Source: Gammaproteobacteria bacterium (GTDB lineage: Bacteria; Pseudomonadota; Gammaproteobacteria; Burkholderiales; Thiobacillaceae). From it: a DNA stretch of 64,000 nt. This document shows, piece after piece, positions 35,691-44,664 of this stretch. The notes beneath the pieces were generated by a model, which was not told the origin of the DNA, did no database searches, and saw only the letters and a program-made list of their open reading frames with translations. Each line of letters opens with the position of its first letter. Positions within the stretch are counted from its first letter, which is position 1. The stretch spans positions 22,287 through 86,286 of the forward strand of contig JAHJNN010000009.1 in the NCBI GenBank assembly GCA_018820765.1. Reading direction: 5' to 3'. A program made the translations under genes and the position numbers.

Positions 35691-36706
35691 GCGGCTACCC
35701 GTTGAATAAGTTGGATCTGGTCGGTGATGCGCTTCAGCACGTTGTTGCTGACTTCGTCGCTGGCGGTTTCGATCGCGTGCTCGAACGCAAAGCGGTCGGC
35801 CGAGCCATGGCTTTTCACCACCACCCCTTTCAGCCCCAGCAGCGTGGCGCCGTTGTAGCGGCGCGGATCGAGCCGCCGCTTGAAGGCATTCAGCACCGGC
35901 ATCGCGATCAGGCCGGCGATGCGGGTCAGAAGATTGCGCTTGAATTCGGCCCTGAGGGTGGTGGCAATCATCTTGGCCAAGCCTTCGGACGCCTTCAGGG
36001 TGACGTTGCCGACGAAGCCGTCGCACACGATCACGTCGGTGGTGCCGAGGAAAATGTCGTTGCCTTCGACGTTGCCGTAGAAATTCAGGTGGCTGTCGCG
36101 CAGCAGTTCGGCAGCCTGCTTCACCATTTCGTTGCCCTTGATGTCTTCTTCGCCGATGTTGAGCAGGCCGACGCTCGGATTCGACTTGTGCTCCACCGCC
36201 GACACCAGCATCGCGCCCATGATGCCGAACTGCAGCAAGTGCTCGGCGGTGCAGTCGACGTTGGCGCCCATGTCGAGCACCAGCGCATGCCCCTTGATGG
36301 TCGGCATCACAGCGGCAATCGCGGGCCGGTCGATACCGGGCAGGGTTTTCAGGACGAAGCGCGCGGTCGCCATCAGGGCGCCGGTGTTGCCCGCCGACAC
36401 GCAGGCATCGGCCTCGCCGGATTTGACGAGGTCGATGGCCACGCGCATGGAGGAGTCCTTCTTGCCGCGCAAGGCCAGCGCGGGCGCCTCGTCCATCGCC
36501 ACCACCTGGCTGGCGTGGCGAACGATGAGCCGCGGACCGGGCTTGGCGCGACGCGCCTTGAGCTCGGCTTCGACGATATCCTGCGGCCCGACCAGAATCA
36601 CATTCAGGTCGGGATGGCGCGCAAGACAGCGGATCGCCGCCGGGACCGTGACATGGGGGCCGTGGTCGCCCCCCATGACGTCAATGGCGACTGTGATGTT
36701 TCTCAT
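35687..36706 (-). CDS. plsX: Phosphate acyltransferase PlsX
   Basis: PlsX converts acyl-ACP to acyl-phosphate for phospholipid synthesis. The 339-residue protein starts [17 protein letters not shown] and contains [23 protein letters not shown] and [13 protein letters not shown], all typical. The ATG at 36706 begins at the family start. The rpmF stop is 84 bp upstream. Confidence 0.97.
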   Translation of the reverse strand: MRNITVAIDVMGGDHGPHVTVPAAIRCLARHPDLNVILVGPQDIVEAELKARRAKPGPRLIVRHASQVVAMDEAPALALRGKKDSSMRVAIDLVKSGEADACVSAGNTGALMATARFVLKTLPGIDRPAIAAVMPTIKGHALVLDMGANVDCTAEHLLQFGIMGAMLVSAVEHKSNPSVGLLNIGEEDIKGNEMVKQAAELLRDSHLNFYGNVEGNDIFLGTTDVIVCDGFVGNVTLKASEGLAKMIATTLRAEFKRNLLTRIAGLIAMPVLNAFKRRLDPRRYNGATLLGLKGVVVKSHGSADRFAFEHAIETASDEVSNNVLKRITDQIQLIQRVAA

Positions 36707-36790
36707 ACAGCCGGAATCGTTGGCTGAGCTGAACGCGCCAGGCCGGAGTCGACACACTCCAGCGCGATCAAACCCTGGCGCTCAGGAAAA

Positions 36791-36970
36791 TTATTCGCCT
36801 TTGGCCTTGACGACCTTGCGGCCACGATAAAAACCGTTGGGGCTGATATGGTGACGCAGGTGGGCTTCGCCCGTGGTCGGCTCGACGGCCAGCGGCGGGT
36901 TGGTCAGGAAATCGTGCGAGCGGTGCATGCCACGCTTGGACGGGGACTTTTTGTTCTGCTGGACGGCCAT
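36791..36970 (-). CDS. rpmF: 50S ribosomal protein L32
   Basis: A 59-residue basic protein read leftwards from the ATG at 36970 matches L32: it starts [20 protein letters not shown] and ends [20 protein letters not shown]. It lacks the C-terminal Zn-binding cysteines found in some L32 forms, as is normal for most proteobacteria. AAAGGAGTAAGAA precedes the start. It lies in the usual yceD-rpmF-plsX order and is easily missed because of its length. Confidence 0.97.
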   Translation of the reverse strand: MAVQQNKKSPSKRGMHRSHDFLTNPPLAVEPTTGEAHLRHHISPNGFYRGRKVVKAKGE

Positions 36971-37016
36971 TTCTTACTCCTTTAAATCCGTGACACCCAA
37001 ACGGGTGCATTAAAAA

Positions 37017-37463
37017 TTACTGCGCCCCGGGAACGGGGCATTCACCTTCTGCGTGCATCGTCGCAAGCGGCAGGCTCAACAACACTTCATCCTCAACCAG
37101 ATCGACAAGATTCAATATCTCGCCGGCCTGGATGGCGTCACTGTCGGGCAACGCATCCAGCCGTTCCATCTCGGCTTCGTTGCGCGCCAAATACAGCGTG
37201 CGTTCAACGTCAACCTTATATGGCATGCTGCCCAGGCAACGCTGGCAGGTCAGCTGAACGTCGCCGCTGACCGTCAACTGCAGGGACAAACTGCCCCGCT
37301 GATCCACTCGCCCAACGACTCGACAGAACAGCGTGCCTTGCGTAAATTCATGGGCAAGACGTGGAAACGCAGCCACTTCCGACCGGGTTTCCCACGACTG
37401 TCCATCCCTGCAAAAACGCCATGGATCGACCTCGACCGGCGGAAGCATGGCGGACTCAGACAT
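37017..37463 (-). CDS. yceD: YceD/DUF177 family protein
   Basis: The 148-residue acidic protein has the DUF177 CxxC pattern (LTCQRCLGSMPYKVDVERTL) and the C-terminal EDEVLLSLPLATMHAEGEC. In E. coli and plants, YceD/DUF177 proteins affect 23S rRNA accumulation. It heads the rpmF-plsX-fab operon, 22 bp downstream of the predicted transcription start. Confidence 0.93.
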   Translation of the reverse strand: MSESAMLPPVEVDPWRFCRDGQSWETRSEVAAFPRLAHEFTQGTLFCRVVGRVDQRGSLSLQLTVSGDVQLTCQRCLGSMPYKVDVERTLYLARNEAEMERLDALPDSDAIQAGEILNLVDLVEDEVLLSLPLATMHAEGECPVPGAQ

Positions 37464-37491
37464 GACACACCCGGTTAAACATTAGCCAGCA

Positions 37492-37520
37492 ATGATATGA
37501 TTTCGCGTTCTTTTTGTCAA
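37492..37520 (-). promoter_or_regulatory. Strong sigma-70 promoter of the yceD-rpmF-plsX-fab operon
   Basis: On the minus strand a perfect -35 TTGACA (37515-37520), a 17-bp spacer and TATCAT (-10, 37492-37497, one mismatch) lie 29 bp before the yceD start codon. The gap is only 91 bp and is shared with the divergent pycA gene. Confidence 0.85.
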
Positions 37521-37554
37521 AGAAACACCCGTCTCCTCCACATCAGGCGAGTCC

Positions 37555-38973
37555 ATGCTTAAGAAAATACTGGTCGCCAACCGCGGCGAGATCGCCGTCC
37601 GCATCGTGCGCGCCTGTGCCGAGCTCGGCATCAAGTCGGTGGCCATCTATACCGACGCCGACCGCCATGCGCTCCACGTCAAGAAAGCCGACGAGGCCTA
37701 TCACATCGGCAAGGATCCGATTCTGGGCTATCTGAACGCGCACACGCTGGTCAATCTGGCGGCCGCGTCGGGTTGCGACGCGCTGCATCCGGGCTACGGC
37801 TTCCTGTCCGAAAACCCCGACCTGGCGACCATCTGCGCGCGCCGCGGCATCCGCTTCATCGGCCCCTCGCCCGAGGTGATCCGCCGCATGGGCGACAAGA
37901 TCCAGGCCAGGAACGCCATGATCGCCGCCGGCATTCCGGTGGTGCCGGGGTCCGACCACAACCTGGAAAACGTCGAGGAAGCGCGCACCCTGGCCAACAA
38001 GATCGGCTATCCGGTGATGCTCAAGGCCACCAACGGCGGCGGCGGCCGCGGCATCCGCCGCTGCGACAACGAGGACGACCTGCTGAAGAACTACGACCGC
38101 GTGGTGTCGGAAGCCAGCAAGGCCTTCGGCAAGCCCGAGGTCTTCGTCGAAAAATGCGTGGTGCGCCCCAAGCACATCGAGGTGCAGGTTCTGGGCGACA
38201 CCCAGGGCAACGTGATTCACCTGTTCGAACGCGACTGCTCGATCCAGCGGCGCAACCAGAAGCTGATCGAGATCGCGCCAAGTCCGCAATTGACCGAGGC
38301 GCAGCGGCAATACATCGGCAAGCTGGCGGTGCGGGCCGCCAAATCGGTGGGCTACGTCAATGCCGGCACGGTGGAATTCCTGCTCGACCAGGACAACCAG
38401 TTCTATTTCATGGAAATGAACACCCGGCTGCAGGTCGAACATCCCATCACCGAGACCATCACCGGCGTCGACATCGTGCAGGAACAGATCCGCATCGCCT
38501 CCGGCCTGCCGCTGCAGTATAAGCAGGAGGAGATCACGCACCGCGGCTACGCGATCGAATTCCGCATCAACGCTGAGGACCCGAAAAACGAGTTCCTGCC
38601 CAGCCTCGGCCGCATCACGCGCTACTATTCGCCCGGCGGCCCCGGGGTGCGCGTGGACGCCGCGATCTACACCGATTACGTGATCCCGCCCTACTTCGAT
38701 TCGATGTGCGCCAAGCTCACGGTGTGGAATCTGAACTGGGAGGCGACCATCGCACGCGGACGCCGCGCGCTCGACGACATGCTGGTGTATGGCGTGAAAA
38801 CGACGATCCCCTATTACCAGGAAATTCTGAAGGACCCCGAATTCCGCAGCGGGCGCTTCAACACCAGCTTTGTCGACGAGCACCCGGAGCTCACCCAGTA
38901 CACTGAAAAGAAACCGCCGGAAGTGATCGCGGCCGCCATTGCGGCCGCCATCGCCGCCCACCAAGGATTGTAA
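37555..38973 (+). CDS. Pyruvate carboxylase subunit A (biotin carboxylase)
   Basis: The 472-residue ATP-grasp enzyme carboxylates biotin using ATP and bicarbonate. It has ILVANRGEIAVRIVRAC at the start, HPGYGFLSEN, the glycine-rich ATP loop KATNGGGGRGIRR, EMNTRLQVEHPITE and EFRINAEDP. It resembles AccC, but lies 2 bp upstream of a carboxyltransferase-BCCP gene of the oxaloacetate decarboxylase alpha type. Together they make a two-subunit pyruvate carboxylase that replenishes oxaloacetate. AccC of acetyl-CoA carboxylase is usually beside accB, which is absent here. Confidence 0.88.
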   Translation: MLKKILVANRGEIAVRIVRACAELGIKSVAIYTDADRHALHVKKADEAYHIGKDPILGYLNAHTLVNLAAASGCDALHPGYGFLSENPDLATICARRGIRFIGPSPEVIRRMGDKIQARNAMIAAGIPVVPGSDHNLENVEEARTLANKIGYPVMLKATNGGGGRGIRRCDNEDDLLKNYDRVVSEASKAFGKPEVFVEKCVVRPKHIEVQVLGDTQGNVIHLFERDCSIQRRNQKLIEIAPSPQLTEAQRQYIGKLAVRAAKSVGYVNAGTVEFLLDQDNQFYFMEMNTRLQVEHPITETITGVDIVQEQIRIASGLPLQYKQEEITHRGYAIEFRINAEDPKNEFLPSLGRITRYYSPGGPGVRVDAAIYTDYVIPPYFDSMCAKLTVWNLNWEATIARGRRALDDMLVYGVKTTIPYYQEILKDPEFRSGRFNTSFVDEHPELTQYTEKKPPEVIAAAIAAAIAAHQGL

Positions 38974-38975
38974 TC

Positions 38976-40820
38976 ATGGCCAAAGTACACATCACCGACC
39001 TCGTCCTGCGCGACGGCCACCAGTCGCTCATCGCCACCCGCATGCAGACCGCCGACATGCTGCCGATCTGCAGCAAGCTCGATTCGGTCGGTTTCTGGTC
39101 GCTGGAAGCCTGGGGCGGCGCCACCTTCGACGCCTGCGTACGCTTTCTGCGCGAAGACCCGTGGGAGCGTCTGCGCTCGCTCAGGAAGGCGTTGCCCAAC
39201 ACGCGCATCCAGATGCTGCTGCGCGGGCAGAACCTGCTGGGCTACCGCAACTATTCCGACGACGTGGTGCGCGCCTTCGTGCAGAAATCCGCCGACAACG
39301 GCGTCGACGTGTTCCGCGTGTTCGACGCGATGAACGACCTGCGCAACCTGCGCGTGTCGATCGAGGCAGTGAAAGCGGCGGGCAAGCACGCCGAAGGCAC
39401 GGTGAGCTACACCACCAGCCCGGTGCACAACATCCCGCACTTCGTCGAACTCGCCAAAGGCCTGGCCGAGATGGGCTGCGACACCATCGCGATCAAGGAC
39501 ATGGCGGGCCTGCTCACGCCCTACACCGCATTCGAACTGGTGCAGGCGATCCGCGAAGCCACCCATCTGCCAATCCATACCCACAGCCACGCCACCTCGG
39601 GGCTCGCGCACATGACGCACCTGAAGGCGGTGGAAGCCGGCGCCACCATCATCGACACCTGCGTCGGCGCATTCGCAGAAGGTGCCAGCCATCCCACCAC
39701 GCAAAGCCTGGTCGCGGCGCTCGCCGGCACCGAATACGATACCGGGCTATCGCTGCCGCTGATCGAGGAAATCTCGGCCTACTTCAAGGAAGTGCGCAAG
39801 AAATACTGGCAGTTCGAATCGGCCTTCACCGGCACCGACACCCGCGTGCTGATCAACCAGGTGCCCGGCGGAATGATTTCCAACCTCGCCAACCAGCTGA
39901 AGGAACAGGGCGCGATCGACAAGATGGACGCCGTGCTCGAGGAAATCCCGCGGGTGCGCGAAGACCTCGGCTTCCCGCCGCTGGTCACCCCCACCTCGCA
40001 GATCGTCGGAACCCAGGCCGCGCTCAACGTGCTCACCGGCACGCGCTACAAGTCGGTCACCAACGAAGTGAAGCTCTACCTGCAGGGCCGCTACGGCAAG
40101 GCGCCCGGGCATATCAACGAGGAAGTGCGCAAGATGGCCGTCGGCGACCTCGACATCAGCACCTGCCGCCCGGCCGACCTGCTGGGCGACGAACTCGACA
40201 AGTTGCGCGGCGAAATCGAGGGCCTGGCCAAGTCCGACGAGGACGTGCTGACCTATGCCATGTTCCCCGAAATCGGCAAGACCTGGCTGCAGGAGCGCGC
40301 CGCCGGCAGCCTCATGCCCGAACAACTGCTGCCGCCGGGCGCCTCAGAGCAGAACAACGGCCCGCGCTACGCCGCCGACGAGTTCAAGATCACGCTGCAC
40401 GGCGAGACCTACCACATCAAGCTCTCGGGCAGCGGCCGCAGTGACGCCGCCCAGCGCCCCTATTTCGTATCGATCGACGGCGTCTCGGAAGAAGTGCTGG
40501 TCGAGCCGCTGAACGAGGTCGCGGTATCCGCCGGCGGCGACAGTGCCCCGCGCAAGGCCGCTGCCGCCCCCGCAGCCGGCCAGAAACCGCGCGCCAGCCA
40601 TCCCGGCCACGTCACCGCGGCCATGCCCGGCACCATCGTCGACGTGCTGGTGAGCATCGGCCAGACGGTCAAGGCCGGCGACGGCGTGCTGGTGATCGAG
40701 GCGATGAAAATGGAAAACGAGGTGCAGGCGCCGATCGCCGGCGTCGTCATCAGCATCTTCGCCAAGAAAGGCGACGCGGTGACGCCCGACATGGCGCTGG
40801 TCGAGATCCAGCCGGAGTGA
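38976..40820 (+). CDS. Pyruvate carboxylase subunit B (carboxyltransferase plus biotin carrier)
   Basis: The 614-residue protein has a carboxyltransferase domain beginning LVLRDGHQSLIATRM (residues 1-280). The metal/pyruvate-site His-x-His is in IHTHSHATSG, and the core contains MAGLLTPYTA. A C-terminal biotinyl domain with the biotin Lys in EAMKMENEVQAP follows an Ala/Pro linker. It is homologous to OadA. No beta or gamma subunit of the sodium-pumping decarboxylase lies nearby, and the partner upstream is a biotin carboxylase, so pyruvate to oxaloacetate is the likely direction. Start is 2 bp after the subunit A stop. Confidence 0.88.
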   Translation: MAKVHITDLVLRDGHQSLIATRMQTADMLPICSKLDSVGFWSLEAWGGATFDACVRFLREDPWERLRSLRKALPNTRIQMLLRGQNLLGYRNYSDDVVRAFVQKSADNGVDVFRVFDAMNDLRNLRVSIEAVKAAGKHAEGTVSYTTSPVHNIPHFVELAKGLAEMGCDTIAIKDMAGLLTPYTAFELVQAIREATHLPIHTHSHATSGLAHMTHLKAVEAGATIIDTCVGAFAEGASHPTTQSLVAALAGTEYDTGLSLPLIEEISAYFKEVRKKYWQFESAFTGTDTRVLINQVPGGMISNLANQLKEQGAIDKMDAVLEEIPRVREDLGFPPLVTPTSQIVGTQAALNVLTGTRYKSVTNEVKLYLQGRYGKAPGHINEEVRKMAVGDLDISTCRPADLLGDELDKLRGEIEGLAKSDEDVLTYAMFPEIGKTWLQERAAGSLMPEQLLPPGASEQNNGPRYAADEFKITLHGETYHIKLSGSGRSDAAQRPYFVSIDGVSEEVLVEPLNEVAVSAGGDSAPRKAAAAPAAGQKPRASHPGHVTAAMPGTIVDVLVSIGQTVKAGDGVLVIEAMKMENEVQAPIAGVVISIFAKKGDAVTPDMALVEIQPE

Positions 40821-40832
40821 ATCCAAACCCCT

Positions 40833-40924
40833 CACCACAGAGGCACGGAGACACAGAGAAAGCCATTGGGGCTATGTGTTGCAACGACTTGTTTTTCCTC
40901 TGTGCCCTCCGTGCCTCTGTGGTG
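40833..40924. repeat. Dispersed-type inverted repeat (CACCACAGAGGCACGGAG)
   Basis: An 18-bp arm (40833-40850) and its perfect reverse complement (40907-40924) are extended by CACAGAG/CTCTGTG inside (40852-40858, 40898-40904). This word is a common intergenic repeat in many bacteria (recalled, not searched). It lies between pycB and the maf gene and forms a long hairpin on either strand. Confidence 0.9.
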
Positions 40925-40941
40925 CAATGGTTTTTTCCAAT

Positions 40942-41532
40942 ATGACACTTGTTCTTGCCTCCACCTCGCGCTACCGGCGCGAACTGCTGTCGCGTCTGCA
41001 TCTGCCGTTTGAAGTCCTTTCGCCCGACGTCGACGAAACGCCGCTGCCGGGCGAGATGCCCTCGGCCACCGCGCTGCGCCTGTCGGTGCTGAAGGCGCAG
41101 GCTGCCGCAACGACCTGGCCCGACGCGCTGATCATCGGCTCCGATCAGGTGCTGATGCTCGACAACGAACAGCTTGGCAAGCCCGGCAATTTCGACAACG
41201 CCTTCGCGCAGCTGAAGAAAATGCAGGGCAAATGCATGGTGTTCCACACCGCGCTGACGCTTTTCAACAGCCGCAGCGGCCGCTTGCAGACGCGCGACGT
41301 GCCGACCGATGTGAAGATCCGTTCCCTCACCGACGCGCAGATCACCGCCTATCTCGAAAAAGAACAGCCCTACGACTGCGCCGGCTCGGCCAAAAGCGAG
41401 TCGCTCGGCATCGCGCTGATGGAAAGCATGGAAAGCCGCGACCCCACCGCCCTGATCGGCTTGCCGCTGATGGCGCTGACCGAGATGTTGAACAACGAAG
41501 GCGTGGACGTGCTCACATGGCAGCAGGTTTGA
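40942..41532 (+). CDS. Maf family nucleotide pyrophosphatase (YceF type)
   Basis: The 196-residue protein starts MTLVLASTSRYRRELLSRL and has VDETPLPGE, ALIIGSDQVLMLDN, LGKPG and the C-terminal YDCAGSAKSESLG. The absence of the SxTxxxF motif of dTTP pyrophosphatases and the Asp in IIGSDQV place it in the YceF group, which hydrolyses 7-methyl-GTP. Start at 40942 follows the inverted repeat; upstream in-frame sequence is repeat-derived. The next gene starts 4 bp after its stop. Confidence 0.9.
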   Translation: MTLVLASTSRYRRELLSRLHLPFEVLSPDVDETPLPGEMPSATALRLSVLKAQAAATTWPDALIIGSDQVLMLDNEQLGKPGNFDNAFAQLKKMQGKCMVFHTALTLFNSRSGRLQTRDVPTDVKIRSLTDAQITAYLEKEQPYDCAGSAKSESLGIALMESMESRDPTALIGLPLMALTEMLNNEGVDVLTWQQV

Positions 41533-41536
41533 TTTC

Positions 41537-42247
41537 GTGACGGCTACCCTCTACCTGATTCCGGTGCCGCTGGGACCGGTCAGCCCGGACGCCTGCCTGC
41601 CGCCCGCCACCCTTGAAGTCGCGCGCCGGCTCGACCACTTCGTCGCCGAACGCGCCAAGACCGCGCGCGCGCACCTGAAGGCGATGGGGCATCCGCAGCC
41701 GATCCAGACACTGCAACTCGAAGAACTCAACGAACACACGCCGGCGGCCGCCATCCCGGCGCTCCTGGCACCGCTCAAGGCCGGGCACGACGTCGGCCTG
41801 CTGTCGGAAGCGGGCTGCCCCGCCGTGGCCGACCCCGGCGCGGCGCTGGTCATGGCCGCGCATCGCGAAAATATTCCGGTCATCCCGCTGATCGGGCCGT
41901 CGTCGATTTTGCTGGCGCTGATGGCCTCGGGCCTGGGCGGGCAGCGCTTCGCTTTCCACGGCTATCTGCCGGCCAAGGAACTCGAGCGCAGCCAGGCCAT
42001 CCGCGACCTGGAAAAAACCGCGCGGCGCGACCGCGCCACCCAGCTCTTCATCGAAACGCCCTACCGCAGCGCCGCGCTGCTGGACGCCCTGGCCACCTCG
42101 CTGGCACCCGACACCTTCATCAGCGTCGGCGCCGACCTCAGCCTGCCGAGCCAGCTGATCCAGACCCGACGCGCGAAAAACTGGCGCGGCCAGGCCGACG
42201 CGGTCAAGGACCGGCTGGTGGTATTCGGAATCGGGATTCAGGTCTAG
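41537..42247 (+). CDS. SAM-dependent methyltransferase of the tetrapyrrole methylase (RsmI-like) family
   Basis: The 236-residue protein has the tetrapyrrole methylase fold: TLYLIPVPLGPV, then GLLSEAGCPAVADPGAALV, then IPLIGPSSILLALMASGLGGQRFAFHGYLP. These resemble the SAM-binding loops of RsmI (16S rRNA C1402 ribose methyltransferase), but the start and length differ, so it is an RsmI-like paralogue. GTG start at 41537, 4 bp after maf, suggests coupling. Confidence 0.82.
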   Translation: MTATLYLIPVPLGPVSPDACLPPATLEVARRLDHFVAERAKTARAHLKAMGHPQPIQTLQLEELNEHTPAAAIPALLAPLKAGHDVGLLSEAGCPAVADPGAALVMAAHRENIPVIPLIGPSSILLALMASGLGGQRFAFHGYLPAKELERSQAIRDLEKTARRDRATQLFIETPYRSAALLDALATSLAPDTFISVGADLSLPSQLIQTRRAKNWRGQADAVKDRLVVFGIGIQV

Positions 42248-42320
42248 TATTCAGAGTCGATGCGTTTTCCGGAATTCGGTCCATGGGTGTCCGCCATGAA
42301 CTGAATCGCACGACCTTCCC

Positions 42321-43121
42321 ATGCCAAACATCACCTTACAGGCCCGATTGATACGCAGCGCTGTCGCACCTGCCGCGGATGGGGCGAGCTTGGGAGGCAG
42401 TTCCGACGCGGCGCCCGCCCAGGCCCATTTTCCACCCGAACAAATCATCGCGTTTGCCGAAAAGGTCGAGAAAATCCTGGCCGCGCAAGGCGCGCGCGTG
42501 GCGATCCTGGCAAGAATGGGGCGGCCGGCGGCCGAGGTACCCCCGGGGATGCGCTTTACCCACGTCGCGTTTGCGGTGTATTCCGAGATCACCGCCCAGG
42601 ATGGACGCATGCTAACCAGCTACACCACCCACAATCTGTATCAGTTGGAAAACGCGCCGGACAAAAGCGAGTTGACGCAGGATTTGCCGGTGGATTTTTT
42701 TGCCAAAGCCTGCGAACTCGAAGCCGGTATCATCGTTCCCTCGACGGAACTGCAACAACGATTGCTGGAGCTGATCGCTTCGCCCGATTACGCATTGCTG
42801 CACGAACCCAGCTACTCGGTGATTGCAAACCCCTATAACCAAGGCTGGCAGAACTGCACCGGGTTTGTCCTCGACGTCGTCAGCGCTGCAATCTATCAAA
42901 CGATCGATCCCAAGGTTCTCAAGGCCAACATCAAGGCACATTTTGAACCGCAAAAGGTCGACGTCAGCCCCTTCAAGCTGAAACTGGGTTCGCTACTCGT
43001 GAAAGAAGTCTCGCTGGCGGACCAGGACGGCACGCCGGTAACGACCACGTTCGAATCGATTGGGCGCTTCCTGCAGAAAGTCGATCAGGGGAGCGTGATG
43101 TTGACGGTCCAGCCTGATTGA
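42321..43121 (+). CDS. DUF2145-like hypothetical protein
   Basis: The 266-residue product contains ARVAILARMGRPAAEVPPGM, RFTHVAFAVYS and NQGWQNCTGFVLDVVSAA, which recall the DUF2145 family (from memory). Family members usually have a signal peptide; here the N-terminus (MPNITLQARLIRSAVAPAAD) is not a good one. The start may therefore be wrong, or the original N-terminus may be lost. A Cys-His-Asn-like arrangement in the NCTGF and HVAFA motifs would fit a papain-like fold, but this is speculative. Confidence 0.6.
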   Translation: MPNITLQARLIRSAVAPAADGASLGGSSDAAPAQAHFPPEQIIAFAEKVEKILAAQGARVAILARMGRPAAEVPPGMRFTHVAFAVYSEITAQDGRMLTSYTTHNLYQLENAPDKSELTQDLPVDFFAKACELEAGIIVPSTELQQRLLELIASPDYALLHEPSYSVIANPYNQGWQNCTGFVLDVVSAAIYQTIDPKVLKANIKAHFEPQKVDVSPFKLKLGSLLVKEVSLADQDGTPVTTTFESIGRFLQKVDQGSVMLTVQPD

Positions 43122-43140
43122 GCTGCGACGCTATGAACGA

Positions 43141-43362
43141 TCAGAATTGCAGGCTGTCGAGCCGCACCGTCAGCGTCTCACCCGACCCAGTCTCCGCCAG
43201 CAGCCATTCCGCGCCATCCCGGGTATAGACGTCCCGCGGCAGCAAGTGCTGCCGGCCCGCATGATCGCCCGCCGTCACATTCACCTCCAGCCACTGCCGC
43301 GTGAGCGCGGCGAATTCCAGACGCTCGTGATCCGCACAGGCAATCGGCCGGTAATCGCTCAC
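43141..43362 (-). CDS. rof: Rho-binding antiterminator (Rof/YaeO family)
   Basis: A 73-residue protein read from a GTG at 43362 begins VSDYRPIACADHERLEFAAL and ends ETLTVRLDSLQF. It matches the Rof fold (E. coli starts with a YQPINCDDYDNLE-like segment). Rof binds Rho and inhibits termination. The GTG overlaps the sppA stop by four bases (GTGA), which fixes the start. A longer in-frame reading upstream is a shadow of sppA. Confidence 0.85.
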   Translation of the reverse strand: MSDYRPIACADHERLEFAALTRQWLEVNVTAGDHAGRQHLLPRDVYTRDGAEWLLAETGSGETLTVRLDSLQF

Positions 43363-44303
43363 CGCAAGGCCACCCCGGATTTCTCGAAGGGCGACCAGGC
43401 CTTGGCCATGGTCGCGCCCAGGCGGCCGGCGAGACGCTCGACCAGACTGTCCTGCTGGGTGTAGTCGACAATGTCTTCGGCCTTGATGACGTCGCGGGCG
43501 ACCGATTCGACGCTGCCGAGGCCGTCGGCGAGGCCGAGCTGGATGCTCTTTTCGCCGCTCCACACCAGGCCGCTGAACATCTCGGGGGTTTCCTTCAGAC
43601 GCTTGCCGCGGCCTTCGCGCACCACGCCGATGAACTGGCCGTGGATTTCCTCGAGCATCTGTTTGGCGAAGGCCTGCTGTTTGGGGTCGAGCGGCGAGAA
43701 GGGATCGAGGAAGCCCTTGTTTTCGCCGGCGGTAAGCAGGCGCCGCTCGACGCCGAGTTTTTCCATGGTCTGGGTAAAGCCGAAGCCGTCCATCAGCACG
43801 CCAATGGAGCCGACGATGCTGGCCTTGTCGACGAAGATCTTGTCGGCGCCGGCGGCGACGTAGTAGCCGCCGGAGGCGCAGATGTCGTCGACCACGACGT
43901 ACAGCGGCGTCTTCGGATGCAGCGCGCGCAGGCGCTTGATCTCGTCGTAGATCTGCCCGGCCTGTACCGGGCTGCCGCCCGGGCTGTTGATGCGCAGGAT
44001 CACGCCCTTGGTTTTCTTGTCCTCGAAGGCGCCCTGCAGGCTGCTAATGATCGTGTCGGCACTGGCGTCGTCGGAGGCGATCACGCCCTGCAGGTCGATC
44101 AGCGCCGTGTGTTCCTTGGGAATCGCAACGCCGTCGCCGCCGAACCAGCCGGCGGCCAGGAACAGCACGATGAAGAGATACAGAAAGCCGAGCGTCTTGA
44201 ACAAGATGCTCCAGTGGCGGCTACGGCGCTGTTCCTGGAGGGCGGACAGCGCCAGTTTTTCCAGCACGGTACGTTCCCAGTTCGGTTCTTGCGGTTCGCT
44301 CAT
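43359..44303 (-). CDS. sppA: Signal peptide peptidase SppA (S49 family)
   Basis: SppA degrades cleaved signal peptides in the membrane. The 314-residue short form has a membrane helix (about residues 36-54), the oxyanion-loop RINSPGGSPVQAG, the nucleophile Ser in ICASGGYYVAAG (S144) and the Lys base in TAGENKGFLDPF (K196). It follows the Rieske gene by 10 bp and overlaps rof. Confidence 0.94.
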   Translation of the reverse strand: MSEPQEPNWERTVLEKLALSALQEQRRSRHWSILFKTLGFLYLFIVLFLAAGWFGGDGVAIPKEHTALIDLQGVIASDDASADTIISSLQGAFEDKKTKGVILRINSPGGSPVQAGQIYDEIKRLRALHPKTPLYVVVDDICASGGYYVAAGADKIFVDKASIVGSIGVLMDGFGFTQTMEKLGVERRLLTAGENKGFLDPFSPLDPKQQAFAKQMLEEIHGQFIGVVREGRGKRLKETPEMFSGLVWSGEKSIQLGLADGLGSVESVARDVIKAEDIVDYTQQDSLVERLAGRLGATMAKAWSPFEKSGVALR

Positions 44304-44313
44304 CGTTCTTCCA

Positions 44314-44664
44314 TCAGGCTGTTTCTAACAGGTACACATGGCCATCGCGTTCGACGACCGGTAAAGGAATCAGGCCGCGCCCGGCGCAGCGTCCACCCAC
44401 GCACTGGCCGCTCGCGGGATGGTAGAGCGCACCGTGGGTGGAACAGATCAAGTATAGCCGCGAGTCGTCGAAGAATTCCCCCTCCTGCCAGTCGAGTTCC
44501 ACCGGCACATGGCCGCACTGGTTGAGGAAGGCGCGCGGCTGGCCGTCATAGCGCACCACGAAGGCGGACTGCGGCTTGCCGTAGCGGTTCAGTTCGAAAC
44601 GCACACCGCGTTCCTGCTCGGCCAGTTCGTCCGCGGCGCAGATCAGGCGTTCGTGGCAAGCCAT
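44314..44664 (-). CDS. Rieske [2Fe-2S] domain protein
   Basis: The 116-residue single-domain protein has the two Rieske motifs: CGHVPVELD (Cys, His) and CSTHGALYHPASGQC (Cys, His). Between them lies a longer loop (WQEGEFFDDSRLYLI) than in NirD-type ferredoxins. It is a soluble electron carrier or assembly partner of unknown target. Its start lies inside the gph 3' end (22-bp overlap). The rluC-gph-Rieske-sppA order is common in betaproteobacteria. Confidence 0.9.
   Translation of the reverse strand: MACHERLICAADELAEQERGVRFELNRYGKPQSAFVVRYDGQPRAFLNQCGHVPVELDWQEGEFFDDSRLYLICSTHGALYHPASGQCVGGRCAGRGLIPLPVVERDGHVYLLETA

Noticed and set aside
37555..40820. accC plus sodium-pumping oxaloacetate decarboxylase
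   Set aside because: accB is not adjacent and oadB/oadG are absent; the two-gene pyruvate carboxylase explains both genes.
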